DNA from: Pedobacter arcticus A12
GTDB taxonomy: Bacteria; Bacteroidota; Bacteroidia; Sphingobacteriales; Sphingobacteriaceae
Length of the DNA stretch: 64,000 nucleotides
Assembly: GCF_000302595.1 (NCBI RefSeq)
Contig: NZ_JH947125.1
Coordinates: forward strand, 952,299 to 1,016,298
Direction: 5' to 3'
Shown piece by piece: positions 8,882 through 16,822 of this stretch. A model generated the notes under the pieces. That model saw only the letters and a program-made list of their open reading frames with translations, did no database searches and had not been told where the DNA came from. The position numbers were made by a program, and so were the translations under genes. Position 1 is the first letter of the stretch; the number at the start of each line of letters is the position of its first letter.

Positions 8882-9169
8882 TTATGCTACAGAATATATT
8901 TTAACGTCGGGGTTGGCGCTTAAAAGTGGGGATAATTGTTTTACAACATCATTTTTAAACAATTCACTTTTTAAGTATGCATTCGCATTTTCAACGGTAT
9001 CAAAGCCGTGTAAAACTTGCACATCTTCGTCTCTTACCAATAGTTCTTTGGAAAAAGCTCCTTGAATGTTATTCAAAAACGGTTGCTTGTATTTTGTATA
9101 AACTGCACCGGCTGATGCCCTGTTTTCAGCATTGATTGTTAATGTAATTTCTAAATATGTCTTTGTCAT
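8882..9169 (-). CDS. Hypothetical protein, paralogue of the next gene, no signal peptide
   Basis: 95 residues, cytoplasmic. It is clearly a paralogue of the adjacent 9180-9569 product: YLEITL.IN...RASA..VY.KYKQPFL..I.GA.SKELL.R..DVQVLHGF is shared almost residue for residue, through to the YL[KT]..FF/LFKND..  and PEV[RK]IY ends. The length and beta-alpha-beta spacing suggest a dimeric ferredoxin-like barrel (ABM/DUF1330-like); this is inference. The pair lies 10 bp apart, downstream of a broken AraC regulator. Confidence 0.75.
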   Translation of the reverse strand: MTKTYLEITLTINAENRASAGAVYTKYKQPFLNNIQGAFSKELLVRDEDVQVLHGFDTVENANAYLKSELFKNDVVKQLSPLLSANPDVKIYSVA

Positions 9170-9179
9170 TTTTAATGTT

Positions 9180-9569
9180 TTATTTACCGGTGAATACTGT
9201 ATAAATTCTTACTTCGGGTGAAGCTTTTAAAAATGGTTTTAGAGCGGAAACAATGTCGTTGTTGAAGAAGTCCGTTTTTAAATAGGCTTCTGCATCAACT
9301 TGTGTTTTAAAGCCATGAAGCACCTGCACATCATCAGTTCTAATTAATAATTCTTTTGAAACTGCACCATTTATCTGTTTCAAAAAGGGTTGCTTGTACT
9401 TTAAATAAACGCCAGCAGCACTTGCTCTGTCGGCATCGTTTATTTTTAGTGTGATCTCTAAATAAGCACCTGCAACTTGTTTATTGGTTTTTTGTGCAAA
9501 TGTTGCCGATGTAAAAGCAGTAGCAATTACCGTTAAGCAAACCATGAGATTTCTTTTGAATTTTGTCAT
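9180..9569 (-). CDS. Secreted hypothetical protein, paralogue of previous gene
   Basis: 129 residues: an N-terminal signal peptide (FKRNLMVCLTVIATAFTSATFAQ, cleavage probably after residue 25) and a ~95-residue domain homologous to the cytoplasmic neighbour. There is no lipobox cysteine, so a periplasmic product is expected. The two genes are the result of a tandem duplication in which one copy carries an export signal. Function unknown. The upstream AraC-type regulator on the same strand is the natural candidate controller, but it carries an internal stop. Confidence 0.8.
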   Translation of the reverse strand: MTKFKRNLMVCLTVIATAFTSATFAQKTNKQVAGAYLEITLKINDADRASAAGVYLKYKQPFLKQINGAVSKELLIRTDDVQVLHGFKTQVDAEAYLKTDFFNNDIVSALKPFLKASPEVRIYTVFTGK

Positions 9570-9665
9570 TCGTTATTTTTTAGTTGTTATGTCATTATCG
9601 ACAGTGCAAAGGTGCATTGCTAACACATCAACTAAAATGGACAAAGAGGAAATTGAATGGTAAAT

Positions 9666-10562
9666 TTAGGAAACTGCTTTTCTGAACTCGCTTGGTGATT
9701 TTTTTGTTTGCCTTTTAAAGAATTTAACAAAGTATGACGGGTCTTCATACCCTAATTGAAAACCAATTTCATTAATATTTAAACTCGAATGTGAAAGCAA
9801 TCGTTTCGCTTCAAGGGTTATTCTATCATTAATGAGTTGTAATGGCGTTTTTAGCGCAATTTCTGTTGTATGATTGGTGAGTGTTTTTGAGGAAATGTTT
9901 AGGATATTAGCATACTCTTTAACCGTATGGATATTTTTAAAGTTGAGTTCAAGTGATTGCTTAAATTTTAAAAGTGTAATATTCTGTTGATTGCTGATTG
10001 AAGAGTTTTTACAATTATTTCTTTCCCCAAGTCGTTGTATTGAAATTAAAAATAATTTCAGAAAATGTTTCAGAAAATCTTTATGCGCAAAATTATTTGG
10101 ACTTACAATTTCGTTTTTAAGATTGGATACTAAAAATGAAAAGTTTTCTATCGCAACCAAAGGGATTGTAAATACAGGTTCATTTTCAAAATCATTGAAG
10201 ATATTTTATTTTAAAAATATGTCAACATTGTTTTCGTTGTCCATTAAAAAGCTTTCGTTAAAATGAATGATTACGCCTTCATAATTTGGGTAATTGTCAA
10301 AATAATGGATCTGATTTTTTGAGATGAAAAACATTTTGTTAGCAGATGCTTCAAATTCATTAAAATCAACAAAATGTTTGCCTTCGCCTTTAGTGAACCA
10401 TATAATTTGGTAGAAGCTATGCATATGTGGCTTCTCTGTATGTCCTATGTTTTTAGTGAGGTAATTGTTCAAAGAATAGAGTTCAAATTGCAGTTTCTCT
10501 GGTTGGTCTTTGTGCAAATGATACTGTTCTATTTTTGTTTTGCTTTTTGTAAAGTTAGCCAT
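9666..10562 (-). pseudogene. AraC family regulator interrupted by one in-frame stop
   Basis: Two ORFs in the same minus-strand frame make one normal-length (~299 codon) AraC protein. The N-terminal part (10206-10562) has a cupin-like sensing domain (HMHSFYQIIWFTKGEGKHFVDF). The C-terminal part (to 9666) has the AraC HTH pair ending in IGFQLGYEDPSYFVKFFKRQTKKSPSEFR. Reading through the single TAA at 10206-10208 gives ...VDIFLK-[stop]-NIFNDFENEPVFTIP..., which is continuous and family-like, with no frameshift. So either a recent nonsense mutation, a sequencing error or a readthrough site. As written, the encoded N-terminal fragment (118 aa) lacks DNA-binding helices. Confidence 0.85.
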
Positions 10563-10721
10563 TCAATTTCGTGTGTTCATTGGGGTTTACTGGTGTTGGC
10601 AATAACGGTTTTCTAAGTTTAAGCTGTGCTCAAATTATTGCACAACTTTTTGCTTTGGCACAAACATGATTAATTTGCAGAAAAGTAAGTGCACAGGTCT
10701 ATTTGATTATAAGGCGTTTTT

Positions 10722-10958
10722 TTATAAAGATATTGGATTTACTTTTATTTGTGCGCCAACAGCCTTTAACACTTTCATAATAGTTGAAAATTGTGGTTTG
10801 GCTCCATTAGAAAATGCTTTGTATAGACTTTGTCTGCTCATTCCGGTTTGTTGCTCTATTTTGGTCATGCCAATTGCCTTAGCAATATACCCAATTGCAG
10901 TCACAATTTCAGTATCACTCCCTTCTTCCATAACAGCATTTAAATATTCGGCGATCAT
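10722..10958 (-). pseudogene. 5'-truncated antitoxin (putative addiction-module antidote, HigA-like)
   Basis: 78 residues from the first ATG, with an HTH (IGMTKIEQQTGMSRQSLYKAFSNG) and the family start MIAEYLNAVMEEG. Codons before that ATG continue the homology (L-D-S-N-E-M) up to a TAG at 10974-10976. The ~15-20 residues that normally precede (…DAADYLDSNEM) are missing, and directly behind the break lies a duplicated 17-mer. No toxin partner lies upstream, where the HigB-like toxin gene is expected. Most likely the remnant of a toxin-antitoxin pair; the ATG may still yield a small HTH protein. Confidence 0.65.
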
Positions 10959-10977
10959 CTCGTTGCTGTCTAACTAT

Positions 10978-11011
10978 GACCGCTAACGATTGGCGACCGC
11001 TAACGATTGGC
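10978..11011. repeat. Two tandem copies of a 17-mer
   Basis: GACCGCTAACGATTGGC occurs at 10978-10994 and again, perfectly, at 10995-11011, exactly at the point where the antitoxin gene loses its 5' end. Confidence 0.8.
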
Positions 11012-11142
11012 GGGTTTGTGTTGTAATGGGTTAGAAAGCAAAAACTTGTCTGCCCATATAAATTTAGTTAATCGCGGTGAAATAACGTAAAGCAGTTCAG
11101 CGATTATAATACAAATTTGTGGTTACCACTATTACTTTTTTT

Positions 11143-11433
11143 CTAGAGTTCTATTGAAATGTTGACTTTTCCGCCCAGACCTTTTTCAACAATGTCAAAC
11201 AGAGTTTTTAGGGTCAGATTGCTTCCATTATTTTCAATTCTAGAAATATATTCACGTTTTCTGTCGACTAGTTCAGCCAGTTCGGATTGGGTCAAATGTT
11301 TGTCTTCCCTTGCTTTTCGCAAAAGCAAACCAATTTTGAAGCTTTCAAAATCTCTTTCTAATTCGTCTCTTCGGTCGGTTCCCTTTATTCCGTAAACGTC
11401 GTTCTTGATTTCTTTCCAGCTTTTAGTTTCCAT
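11143..11433 (-). CDS. Type II antitoxin, XRE/HigA-like HTH
   Basis: 96 residues with a canonical XRE helix-turn-helix in residues ~33-88 (LLLRKAREDKHLTQSELAELVDRKREYISRIENNGSNLTLKTLF). The C-terminal KVNISIEL is typical of HigA-type antitoxins that follow a Gp49/HigB toxin. It overlaps the upstream toxin gene by 11 bp. In such toxin-first pairs the antitoxin binds the toxin and represses the operon through its HTH. Confidence 0.9.
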   Translation of the reverse strand: METKSWKEIKNDVYGIKGTDRRDELERDFESFKIGLLLRKAREDKHLTQSELAELVDRKREYISRIENNGSNLTLKTLFDIVEKGLGGKVNISIEL

Positions 11434-11776
11434 TTCTTCTTCCTTTTTGGTCGTGATATTCAGTCATTAATTTAAGAGCTTTTTCAATTTCATTCTTCGG
11501 AGTCTTCTGCGTTTTCTTCTGAAAGCCGTTCAGCAAAATAACAAGCTTGTCGTTGTCGAAAAAACAGAACACACGCCAAATATTAGAACCTAATTGAATT
11601 CTTGCTTCATAAAGGCCATTAGTTCCTACCAAAAATTTAAGATAGTTTGAAGGAACTCTTTCCAGAGTTTCAATAGCTTCGATTATCTTGAAAATTTTGT
11701 CTTGAACCTTTTGAGGTTGAGATTTCAAGAAATTTTCAAAATAATCTTTATAAGCTATAACTTCCCTGAAGTTCAT
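11423..11776 (-). CDS. Type II toxin, RelE/ParE superfamily (HigB/Gp49-like)
   Basis: 117 residues. The fold pattern and motifs (FLKSQPQKVQDKIFKIIEAIETLERVP, GLYEARIQLGSNIWRVFCFFDNDKLVILLNGFQKKTQKTPKNEIEKA) match the phage-derived Gp49-like/HigB group of mRNA interferases. The usual arginine and lysine residues of the catalytic sheet (YEAR, WR, KKTQKTP) are present. It is the first gene of a two-gene toxin-antitoxin operon with the HTH antitoxin. Target and activity are inferred from the family. Confidence 0.9.
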   Translation of the reverse strand: MNFREVIAYKDYFENFLKSQPQKVQDKIFKIIEAIETLERVPSNYLKFLVGTNGLYEARIQLGSNIWRVFCFFDNDKLVILLNGFQKKTQKTPKNEIEKALKLMTEYHDQKGRRNGN

Positions 11777-12065
11777 TAATCAAAGGTAACTTATAAGTTA
11801 CTATAAAACAAAATAAATTTTCAAGTTCCGTCGAGCGATTTTGTCGGTGAGTATTAGTGGTAACTTATATATATGTGCCCCCCCCTATATACGTCCATAT
11901 TTAGATGGCTTGTGGGGGATATTTATGTAAAACATTTTTTCGTAAAAATATATAAATTATCACTTATTTATTCGATTTTAATAAATATTTAAAATTTATT
12001 CTAACAGCCTTGTAGACCAACAATGTTCTCCGAAGTGCTAATTTTAATTAACCAGCTTCCTTAAC
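11777..12065. other. Intergenic with a C-tract / G-tract hairpin
   Basis: About 290 bp upstream of the toxin gene. A run of eight C (11879-11886) faces GGGGG near 11913-11917 across ~25 bases and could form a hairpin. The homopolymer is a possible slippage site but is not in a gene. Nothing else is supported. Confidence 0.4.
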
Positions 12066-12419
12066 TTAATCCTCCTGCTTTTTTACTAGTAAAAACCAAT
12101 CATTTTCCAAGGCTAAATAACCATAATCGTAACAGAAAATATAAACAGCACCTTTGGCTGTTTGGTACTGATTTGTAAAATACAGAAAGTTAAATCCGGC
12201 CTTCTCGAGCTTATTTTTCGATACCTTGGTTTTTCCTTCGGGGTTTAATTTTACCAGAATTTTTCGGTTCTTAAACAGAATAGCGTTGATCCGTTTCACT
12301 TCCTTGCTATCGTCTGCCTTTAATCTGTTATTGTAATTACTTCGACATTGGTCATCGCAAAACTTTTTGTCTGCCCTGCCTTTTATAGTTGCGCTACAAT
12401 CCAAACATAATTTATCCAT
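12066..12419 (-). CDS. Zinc-ribbon domain protein of unknown function (DUF2116-like)
   Basis: 117 residues. The N-terminus has a four-cysteine zinc ribbon, CLDCSATIKGRADKKFCDDQCR, as in the small DUF2116/zinc-ribbon proteins common in Pedobacter and Flavobacteria. The rest (KILVKLNPEGKTKVSKNKLEKAGFNFLYFTN..) has no function I know, and ends in KKQED. It is divergent from ssb; the 186-bp gap holds both promoters. No function is offered. Confidence 0.8.
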   Translation of the reverse strand: MDKLCLDCSATIKGRADKKFCDDQCRSNYNNRLKADDSKEVKRINAILFKNRKILVKLNPEGKTKVSKNKLEKAGFNFLYFTNQYQTAKGAVYIFCYDYGYLALENDWFLLVKKQED

Positions 12420-12605
12420 AAGTTTATGGTTAATAATGGTTTATGGAGTAAATATAAAAACATTATCCGTGTTTACACGATTATATACGGATATAATTGT
12501 TTAACATCCGACTGTTTTTTGAGACTGTTTGCACCTTTGTTCTGTCGGTTAGCCACGATGGTTAGTCGTTCGTTAAAAAGTATTTACAATTTAAATTTTA
12601 AAATC

Positions 12606-12947
12606 ATGAGTAATTTAAGAAACAGTGTAAGATTAATCGGTTTTTTAGGCGGAGCGCCGGAGGTAAAAGAGATCTCTAAAACCAAAAAATTAGCTAAAAT
12701 GAGTATTGCCACGAATGAAAGTTACAAAAATGAAAAAGGCGAGAAAGTTGAAGAAACGCATTGGCATAATTTAGTGCTTTGGGATAAACAGGCAGATATT
12801 GCAGCCAAATACTTGGTTAAAGGTAGCGAGATTGCAATTGAAGGGAAATTAGCTACAAAAAGTTACTCCGATAAAGATGGTGTTAAAAGATATTACACAG
12901 AAATTGTAGTTAACGAAGTGCTTATGCTTGGTAAAAATAAATCTTAA
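12606..12947 (+). CDS. ssb: Single-stranded DNA-binding protein
   Basis: OB-fold SSB of 113 residues starting MSNLRNSVRLIGFLGGAPEVKE. Family motifs are visible (MSIATNES, THWHNLVLWDKQADIAAKYLVKGSEIAIEGKLATKSYSDKDGVKRYYTEIVV). It is short: the core OB-fold is followed by only a few residues, and the acidic DDDIPF tail of housekeeping SSBs is absent, so this is probably an accessory SSB that does not recruit partners through that tail. The ATG at 12606 is chosen because homology starts there; the frame is open upstream to 12426 but that part is not SSB-like. A terminator follows. Confidence 0.93.
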   Translation: MSNLRNSVRLIGFLGGAPEVKEISKTKKLAKMSIATNESYKNEKGEKVEETHWHNLVLWDKQADIAAKYLVKGSEIAIEGKLATKSYSDKDGVKRYYTEIVVNEVLMLGKNKS

Positions 12948-12978
12948 GCTTTTATTTTAGCTTTAAGGAGAAGAACAG

Positions 12979-13011
12979 AAGCCTACTAAATTTTAAATTG
13001 TAGGCTTTTGT
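12979..13011 (+). terminator. Intrinsic terminator of ssb
   Basis: Stem AAGCCTAC (12979-12986) / GTAGGCTT (13000-13007), AT-rich loop, TTTTG tail. Confidence 0.8.
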
Positions 13012-13290
13012 TTAACATATCATTTCTAGTGAACAACTAGCATAGATTTATTTTAGAACATATGTTTTAGATTCTGTTAAAGATGATAGATTATATTTGA
13101 TACTCGACCTTTGTATTGGGGATTTTTTACAGTAGAGATTTTGGCTGAAATCCTTTTTGCTTTTCTTCAGAAAGGTTGCTCCAGAAAACCTACTGAGACT
13201 TACTGCCGATTATAATACTGTTTTTTAGACCCAGATTTAAAATACTATAGCCTCAAATCCAGAATTGCGTTATGCTTTAGTATGCTGAAT
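13012..13290. other. Intergenic, no gene seen
   Basis: AT-rich spacer between the convergent ssb and PAS-kinase genes. No repeat, RNA gene or ORF of plausible composition. Confidence 0.4.
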
Positions 13291-15162
13291 CTACTTGTTT
13301 ACACTTGAAGAAAGGTTTCTGAAATTACGAGCCTTGTCATAGATAGTTTCATCAGCTTCTAAGGTTTTGGAAACGATAGAATGAATTACATCATCCAGCT
13401 CTTGGGTAGCTTTGCGCAAATACTCTATGATGATGCCATTATTATCATCTGCTAAATTTTCACTGTTGAATAAACTAATCAGTCCTAGAATACTGGTAAC
13501 TGGTCGGCGTAATTCATGAGAGCTGATTTGTGCAATTTCTTTGAGTTTATTGTTTTGGATGGTAATCTCGATTTCTCTTTCTTTTAACCCGCTGATATCT
13601 TGTATAGCACCGATAATCGACATTGGCGTATTTTGGCTATCATAAAGGATATAACCTCGATTATACACATGCTTGAAAATGCCGTTTGCGCACTTAAGTC
13701 TATATTCAGCTACCCAGCCCGATTTTTTGTCTTTTAAGCACTTTTTTAATAAACTAATGGTTTCGTTTCGGTCATCTTTGTGGATATGATTGATCCACCA
13801 GTTTTTTGTTTGCTGTGCTTCTGCAGGTGTAAAGCCAAAAATATTAAAAAGGTTCTCACTCCAATAAACGCGTTTGGTTTTTAAGTCCCAATCGTAAATA
13901 GCATCGTTTGTTGCCATGGTAACCATTTCATATCGATTGTTCATCAATAGAATAGTATCATCTTGCTTTAAATTTTCAAATATAATTTTAATGATATTAC
14001 ATAAACGGGCAATGCTCTTTAGTTCGTTTTGAGTAGGTAGTAAATTTTCTTTGGTATAAATCGCAAAAGTTGCCATTACTTCCGAGCTTTTGTTGCTTAA
14101 TATCGGGAAAGACCAACAAGATTTATAACCAAAAGGTTGTATGTGTTGAAAAAAAGCGGTCCATTTTTGATCGGTTTCTATATCAAAACTAATAACACTT
14201 TTTTTATAATAAGCTGCTGCTCCGCAAGAGCCCTGATCTGGTCCAATTGTCTCCCCATCTATTGCCCAGCAAAATTTCAGGGGTAATCTCGGACTTACCA
14301 CGTGAACTATTTTTTCATTTTCTATTTTTAAAATAGAAGCATGTAAATGTGGGTAAAGCCCTTCAAAGCCTTCTAATAAACTTAAAAGTACTTCTGCAAT
14401 AGGTTTGTTCTTGGCAATGTTTAATTCAAATGTCTTCAGTTCGAGCTCATTTATTTTCTGATCAATAATTCTATCCGAAATATCATTGACCAAAATATTT
14501 AAGTCGTTTTCATAAGGTAAAACATCAATATCAAACCAACAGTTAAGTATGGGCGAAAACTCTACAAACCTTAAATGAGTATTTGTATTTAATGCGCTGG
14601 TAAAATGATCAAAAAACTTCCGGTTGGTCTCTTCCGGAAAACTCCCAAAAAAAATATTGCTTTCATCTTTAAACTGAGGATGCGTAAATGTTTTGATCGC
14701 GGCTTTGTTTTGGAAGATAATGTTGAAATCGCTGTCTAACAAAAAAAAGCAATCAGAAGCATTGTCCACCACTGTTTTAAATCTTTTGTCCGTATTGATA
14801 AGTGGACTATTTACAAGCGTTTTCGAAAAAACCCCTCTAATGATTGTTAAATTTTCAAATTTCGAAAATCGCCATGAAACCGAGTGCAAACGACCATCCG
14901 TATCTTTTATATTATTGTTAAACTGGCTTTCGTGTTGAAATGCTAATACTGCGTTATACAGTAACTCATTTAACTTTTTATTTTGATCAGAAAAAATGGT
15001 TTGAATTGATATTCCAACAAGTTCTGTTGCAACCTTGCCTGTGTTTTCTGCAAACCTCTTATTTATTTTTACAACTGTTCCTTTATCATTGCAGATACAA
15101 ATCAAGTCTGCGCTCTCAGCAATTAAGTGATCAATTAACGAAGATTGTTGATGTTCTACCAT
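13291..15162 (-). CDS. PAS-PAS-GAF-PAS sensor with HisKA but no HATPase domain
   Basis: 623 residues, no membrane segment. In order: PAS (~8-110, ADLICICNDKGTVVKINKRFAENTG), PAS-like (~125-230), GAF (~255-400, CWAIDGETIGPDQGSCGAAAYYKK), PAS with PAC (~410-530, AIYDWDLKTKRVYWSENLFNIFGF), then a HisKA-like helix pair with H-box ISSHELRRPVTSILGL (His at ~549). The protein stops about 75 residues after the histidine, so the catalytic ATP-binding domain of a histidine kinase is missing. Such proteins are common in Sphingobacteria; they may be phosphotransfer partners or dimerise with full kinases. It is the third gene of a minus-strand operon, 17 bp after a lipoprotein gene. Confidence 0.88.
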   Translation of the reverse strand: MVEHQQSSLIDHLIAESADLICICNDKGTVVKINKRFAENTGKVATELVGISIQTIFSDQNKKLNELLYNAVLAFQHESQFNNNIKDTDGRLHSVSWRFSKFENLTIIRGVFSKTLVNSPLINTDKRFKTVVDNASDCFFLLDSDFNIIFQNKAAIKTFTHPQFKDESNIFFGSFPEETNRKFFDHFTSALNTNTHLRFVEFSPILNCWFDIDVLPYENDLNILVNDISDRIIDQKINELELKTFELNIAKNKPIAEVLLSLLEGFEGLYPHLHASILKIENEKIVHVVSPRLPLKFCWAIDGETIGPDQGSCGAAAYYKKSVISFDIETDQKWTAFFQHIQPFGYKSCWSFPILSNKSSEVMATFAIYTKENLLPTQNELKSIARLCNIIKIIFENLKQDDTILLMNNRYEMVTMATNDAIYDWDLKTKRVYWSENLFNIFGFTPAEAQQTKNWWINHIHKDDRNETISLLKKCLKDKKSGWVAEYRLKCANGIFKHVYNRGYILYDSQNTPMSIIGAIQDISGLKEREIEITIQNNKLKEIAQISSHELRRPVTSILGLISLFNSENLADDNNGIIIEYLRKATQELDDVIHSIVSKTLEADETIYDKARNFRNLSSSVNK

Positions 15163-15179
15163 TGAACGGTTTGCTAAAT

Positions 15180-15674
15180 TTATTTTTTGAATTCAAAGTC
15201 GGAACGTTTAAAAGTTCCTGGTGATGCATGGTCGCCGGTTGCAAAATCAAAGTTTACAAATGTAACACCCGGAATCTGCGTAAAGGAATAAGTGCATTCG
15301 GCCATATAAATCTCTGCACCCATTGATCCAGAACCTTGCGTAAGGTAGCTTGCATCTTTTATTTTTATAAAAACGGTATCACCTTTCTGCGTAGGTTCTG
15401 TGATGGTTATTTCAGGATATTTCCGGTTTAAAGATTCGGTAACGTTAGCTAGGTTCAAATCTTCATCATTAACACCAACGGTTTGTTGCATGCTTATTTT
15501 TTGCGATGTAGAATCTAAAACTGCAGCCCAGGGTACGTCAAAAAGCTTTTCAGGTTGGGTTTTGGCTGTGCTGGTTGTTTCCTGCGTATGGTCTACGTTC
15601 TCTGTGTTTTTAGTGTCGCTAGTGCAGGCAAATATTAAACACATTCCAGCAAGGTATAATATTGTTTTTTTCAT
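15180..15674 (-). CDS. Hypothetical lipoprotein
   Basis: 164 residues with a lipoprotein signal: MKKTILYLAGMCLIFAC, lipobox LIFAC with the cysteine at residue 17. A short serine/threonine-rich linker follows (TSDTKNTENVDHTQETTSTAK), then a ~110-residue domain with several beta strands (YPEITITEPTQKGDTVFIKIKDASYLTQGSG). The SYLTQGSGSMGAE segment faintly recalls GerMN-type domains, but I would not assign it. It lies 4 bp after the SDR gene and 17 bp before the PAS sensor gene, so the three are co-transcribed. Confidence 0.8.
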   Translation of the reverse strand: MKKTILYLAGMCLIFACTSDTKNTENVDHTQETTSTAKTQPEKLFDVPWAAVLDSTSQKISMQQTVGVNDEDLNLANVTESLNRKYPEITITEPTQKGDTVFIKIKDASYLTQGSGSMGAEIYMAECTYSFTQIPGVTFVNFDFATGDHASPGTFKRSDFEFKK

Positions 15675-15678
15675 GTTT

Positions 15679-16413
15679 TTAAGGTGTTGTTACTGCAACC
15701 GGTAAAATTTTACCATTAAAAAAACGATGACCGGTTAAAGCAAAGTCTGCAATATATTTGCCCATTTCGAAAGCCATTACTGGCGATTCGTAGCCGGGAA
15801 ACGCTTTTTCTAACATTTCTGTTTGTGCAGAACCCAAGGCTAGGCAGTTTACTTTTATCTTATCTTCAAGCAATTCTTGTGCTAAAGATTCTGTTAAATT
15901 ATGCAGGGCGGCTTTGCTGGCAGAGTATGCAACCAACCCAGGGAATTTCGAACTTCCTTGAAAACCGCCCATTGAACCAATGTTTAATATATGAGATTGT
16001 GGTGCCAACAATGGTTTCAAAGCTTTAATCATTCTAAAATGGCTCAATACATTGCTCTGGAACATTTCTGCCATGTCAAATTCTGTGAGTTCCATAAAGG
16101 ATTTGTTGATGAGGGTGCCGGCATTGTTTATTAAAATGTTAAAAGTACCCCATTGCTGTTTGACAAAATTTACAAGTGCTATTTCTTCGTCATTCAAGAT
16201 GTCAAATACCACCGGAAAAATAACTGCTTCGGGATTTAAATCTGTAACAAGCTTTTTTAGATTCTGCAATTTCTCTTTCGATCTCGCTATTGCAATAACT
16301 TCATGTCCTTTGGTTGCAAGTTCTATTGCTGCTTCAAAACCAATACCGCTACTTGCCCCGGTAATAATAATTTTTTGAGGTAAAAGTTGGTCGTCAAATG
16401 AAGTGCTCTGCAT
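15679..16413 (-). CDS. SDR family oxidoreductase
   Basis: 244-residue classical short-chain dehydrogenase. NAD(P)-binding motif TGASSGIG near residue 18, NNAG (~95), catalytic Ser in NIGSMGG (~148) and catalytic YSASK (~164). The ARSKEKL after the second strand suggests NADP preference. The substrate cannot be told from sequence. First gene of the SDR / lipoprotein / PAS-sensor operon; the 410-bp divergent spacer upstream should hold its promoter. Confidence 0.92.
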   Translation of the reverse strand: MQSTSFDDQLLPQKIIITGASSGIGFEAAIELATKGHEVIAIARSKEKLQNLKKLVTDLNPEAVIFPVVFDILNDEEIALVNFVKQQWGTFNILINNAGTLINKSFMELTEFDMAEMFQSNVLSHFRMIKALKPLLAPQSHILNIGSMGGFQGSSKFPGLVAYSASKAALHNLTESLAQELLEDKIKVNCLALGSAQTEMLEKAFPGYESPVMAFEMGKYIADFALTGHRFFNGKILPVAVTTP

Positions 16414-16822
16414 AAAATGATGTGTTTTTAAATGTTGTTTTGATGTGTTACCAATTGCTTTTTACGGATTGTGATCAATGTTGATGTAAAAAACAGCCGA
16501 TGTGCTAAGATAAATGATTATTTTCTTTACTCATGATATTTAGGTATGTTTCTTATTTATGGTTTCAAACGCAAGATTCGCTTTTTTTGAACTAGCTGAA
16601 TGCTTAACAAATAATCGGAAATTTATTTCCAATTATAAAACAGTAGACCTACTAAATTATAAATGCAAAATTAAAGAAATTGATGCGCAATTTTGCTTAA
16701 ACGCTGTAATCTTTTTATTGCATGGGCAATCAAAACTGGCTGTACAATATTTTTAAATAAAGCATTTTCTTGGAGTAATCCCCTCGTTTTTAAAATTAAT
16801 TATTTTGTACCTTTGAATCTTA
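16414..16822. other. Divergent intergenic region, SDR / BatA-like
   Basis: AT-rich. An 8-bp inverted repeat GCAAAATT...AATTTTGC lies near 16664-16699. A 65-codon plus-strand ORF at 16559-16756 has no recognisable features and I do not call it. A candidate -7 box lies at its right end. Confidence 0.4.
16808..16815 (+). promoter_or_regulatory. Candidate Bacteroidetes -7 box (TACCTTTG)
   Basis: Exact match to TAnnTTTG seven bases before the ATG of the BatA-like gene. The upstream TTTG box at the expected ~20-bp spacing is not clear, and the resulting mRNA would be almost leaderless, so this is tentative. Confidence 0.35.

Noticed and set aside
8811-9065. Plus-strand ORF of 84 codons
   Set aside because: Antisense shadow of the paralogue gene 8882-9169 that also runs through its terminator.
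10978-11011. Possible integron-type site in the 17-mer (CGCTAACG)
   Set aside because: Does not satisfy RYYYAAC and lacks a partner core site or long dyad.
11143-11776. Considered a fused regulator of the AraC genes
   Set aside because: Gene order, 11-bp overlap and motifs fit an ordinary HigBA-type toxin-antitoxin pair.
12426-12605. N-terminal extension of SSB
   Set aside because: The frame is open but the 60 extra residues are not SSB-like and the homology begins exactly at the ATG at 12606.
16559-16756. 65-codon ORF in the SDR/BatA spacer
   Set aside because: No start context, no family features; composition like the surrounding AT-rich spacer.
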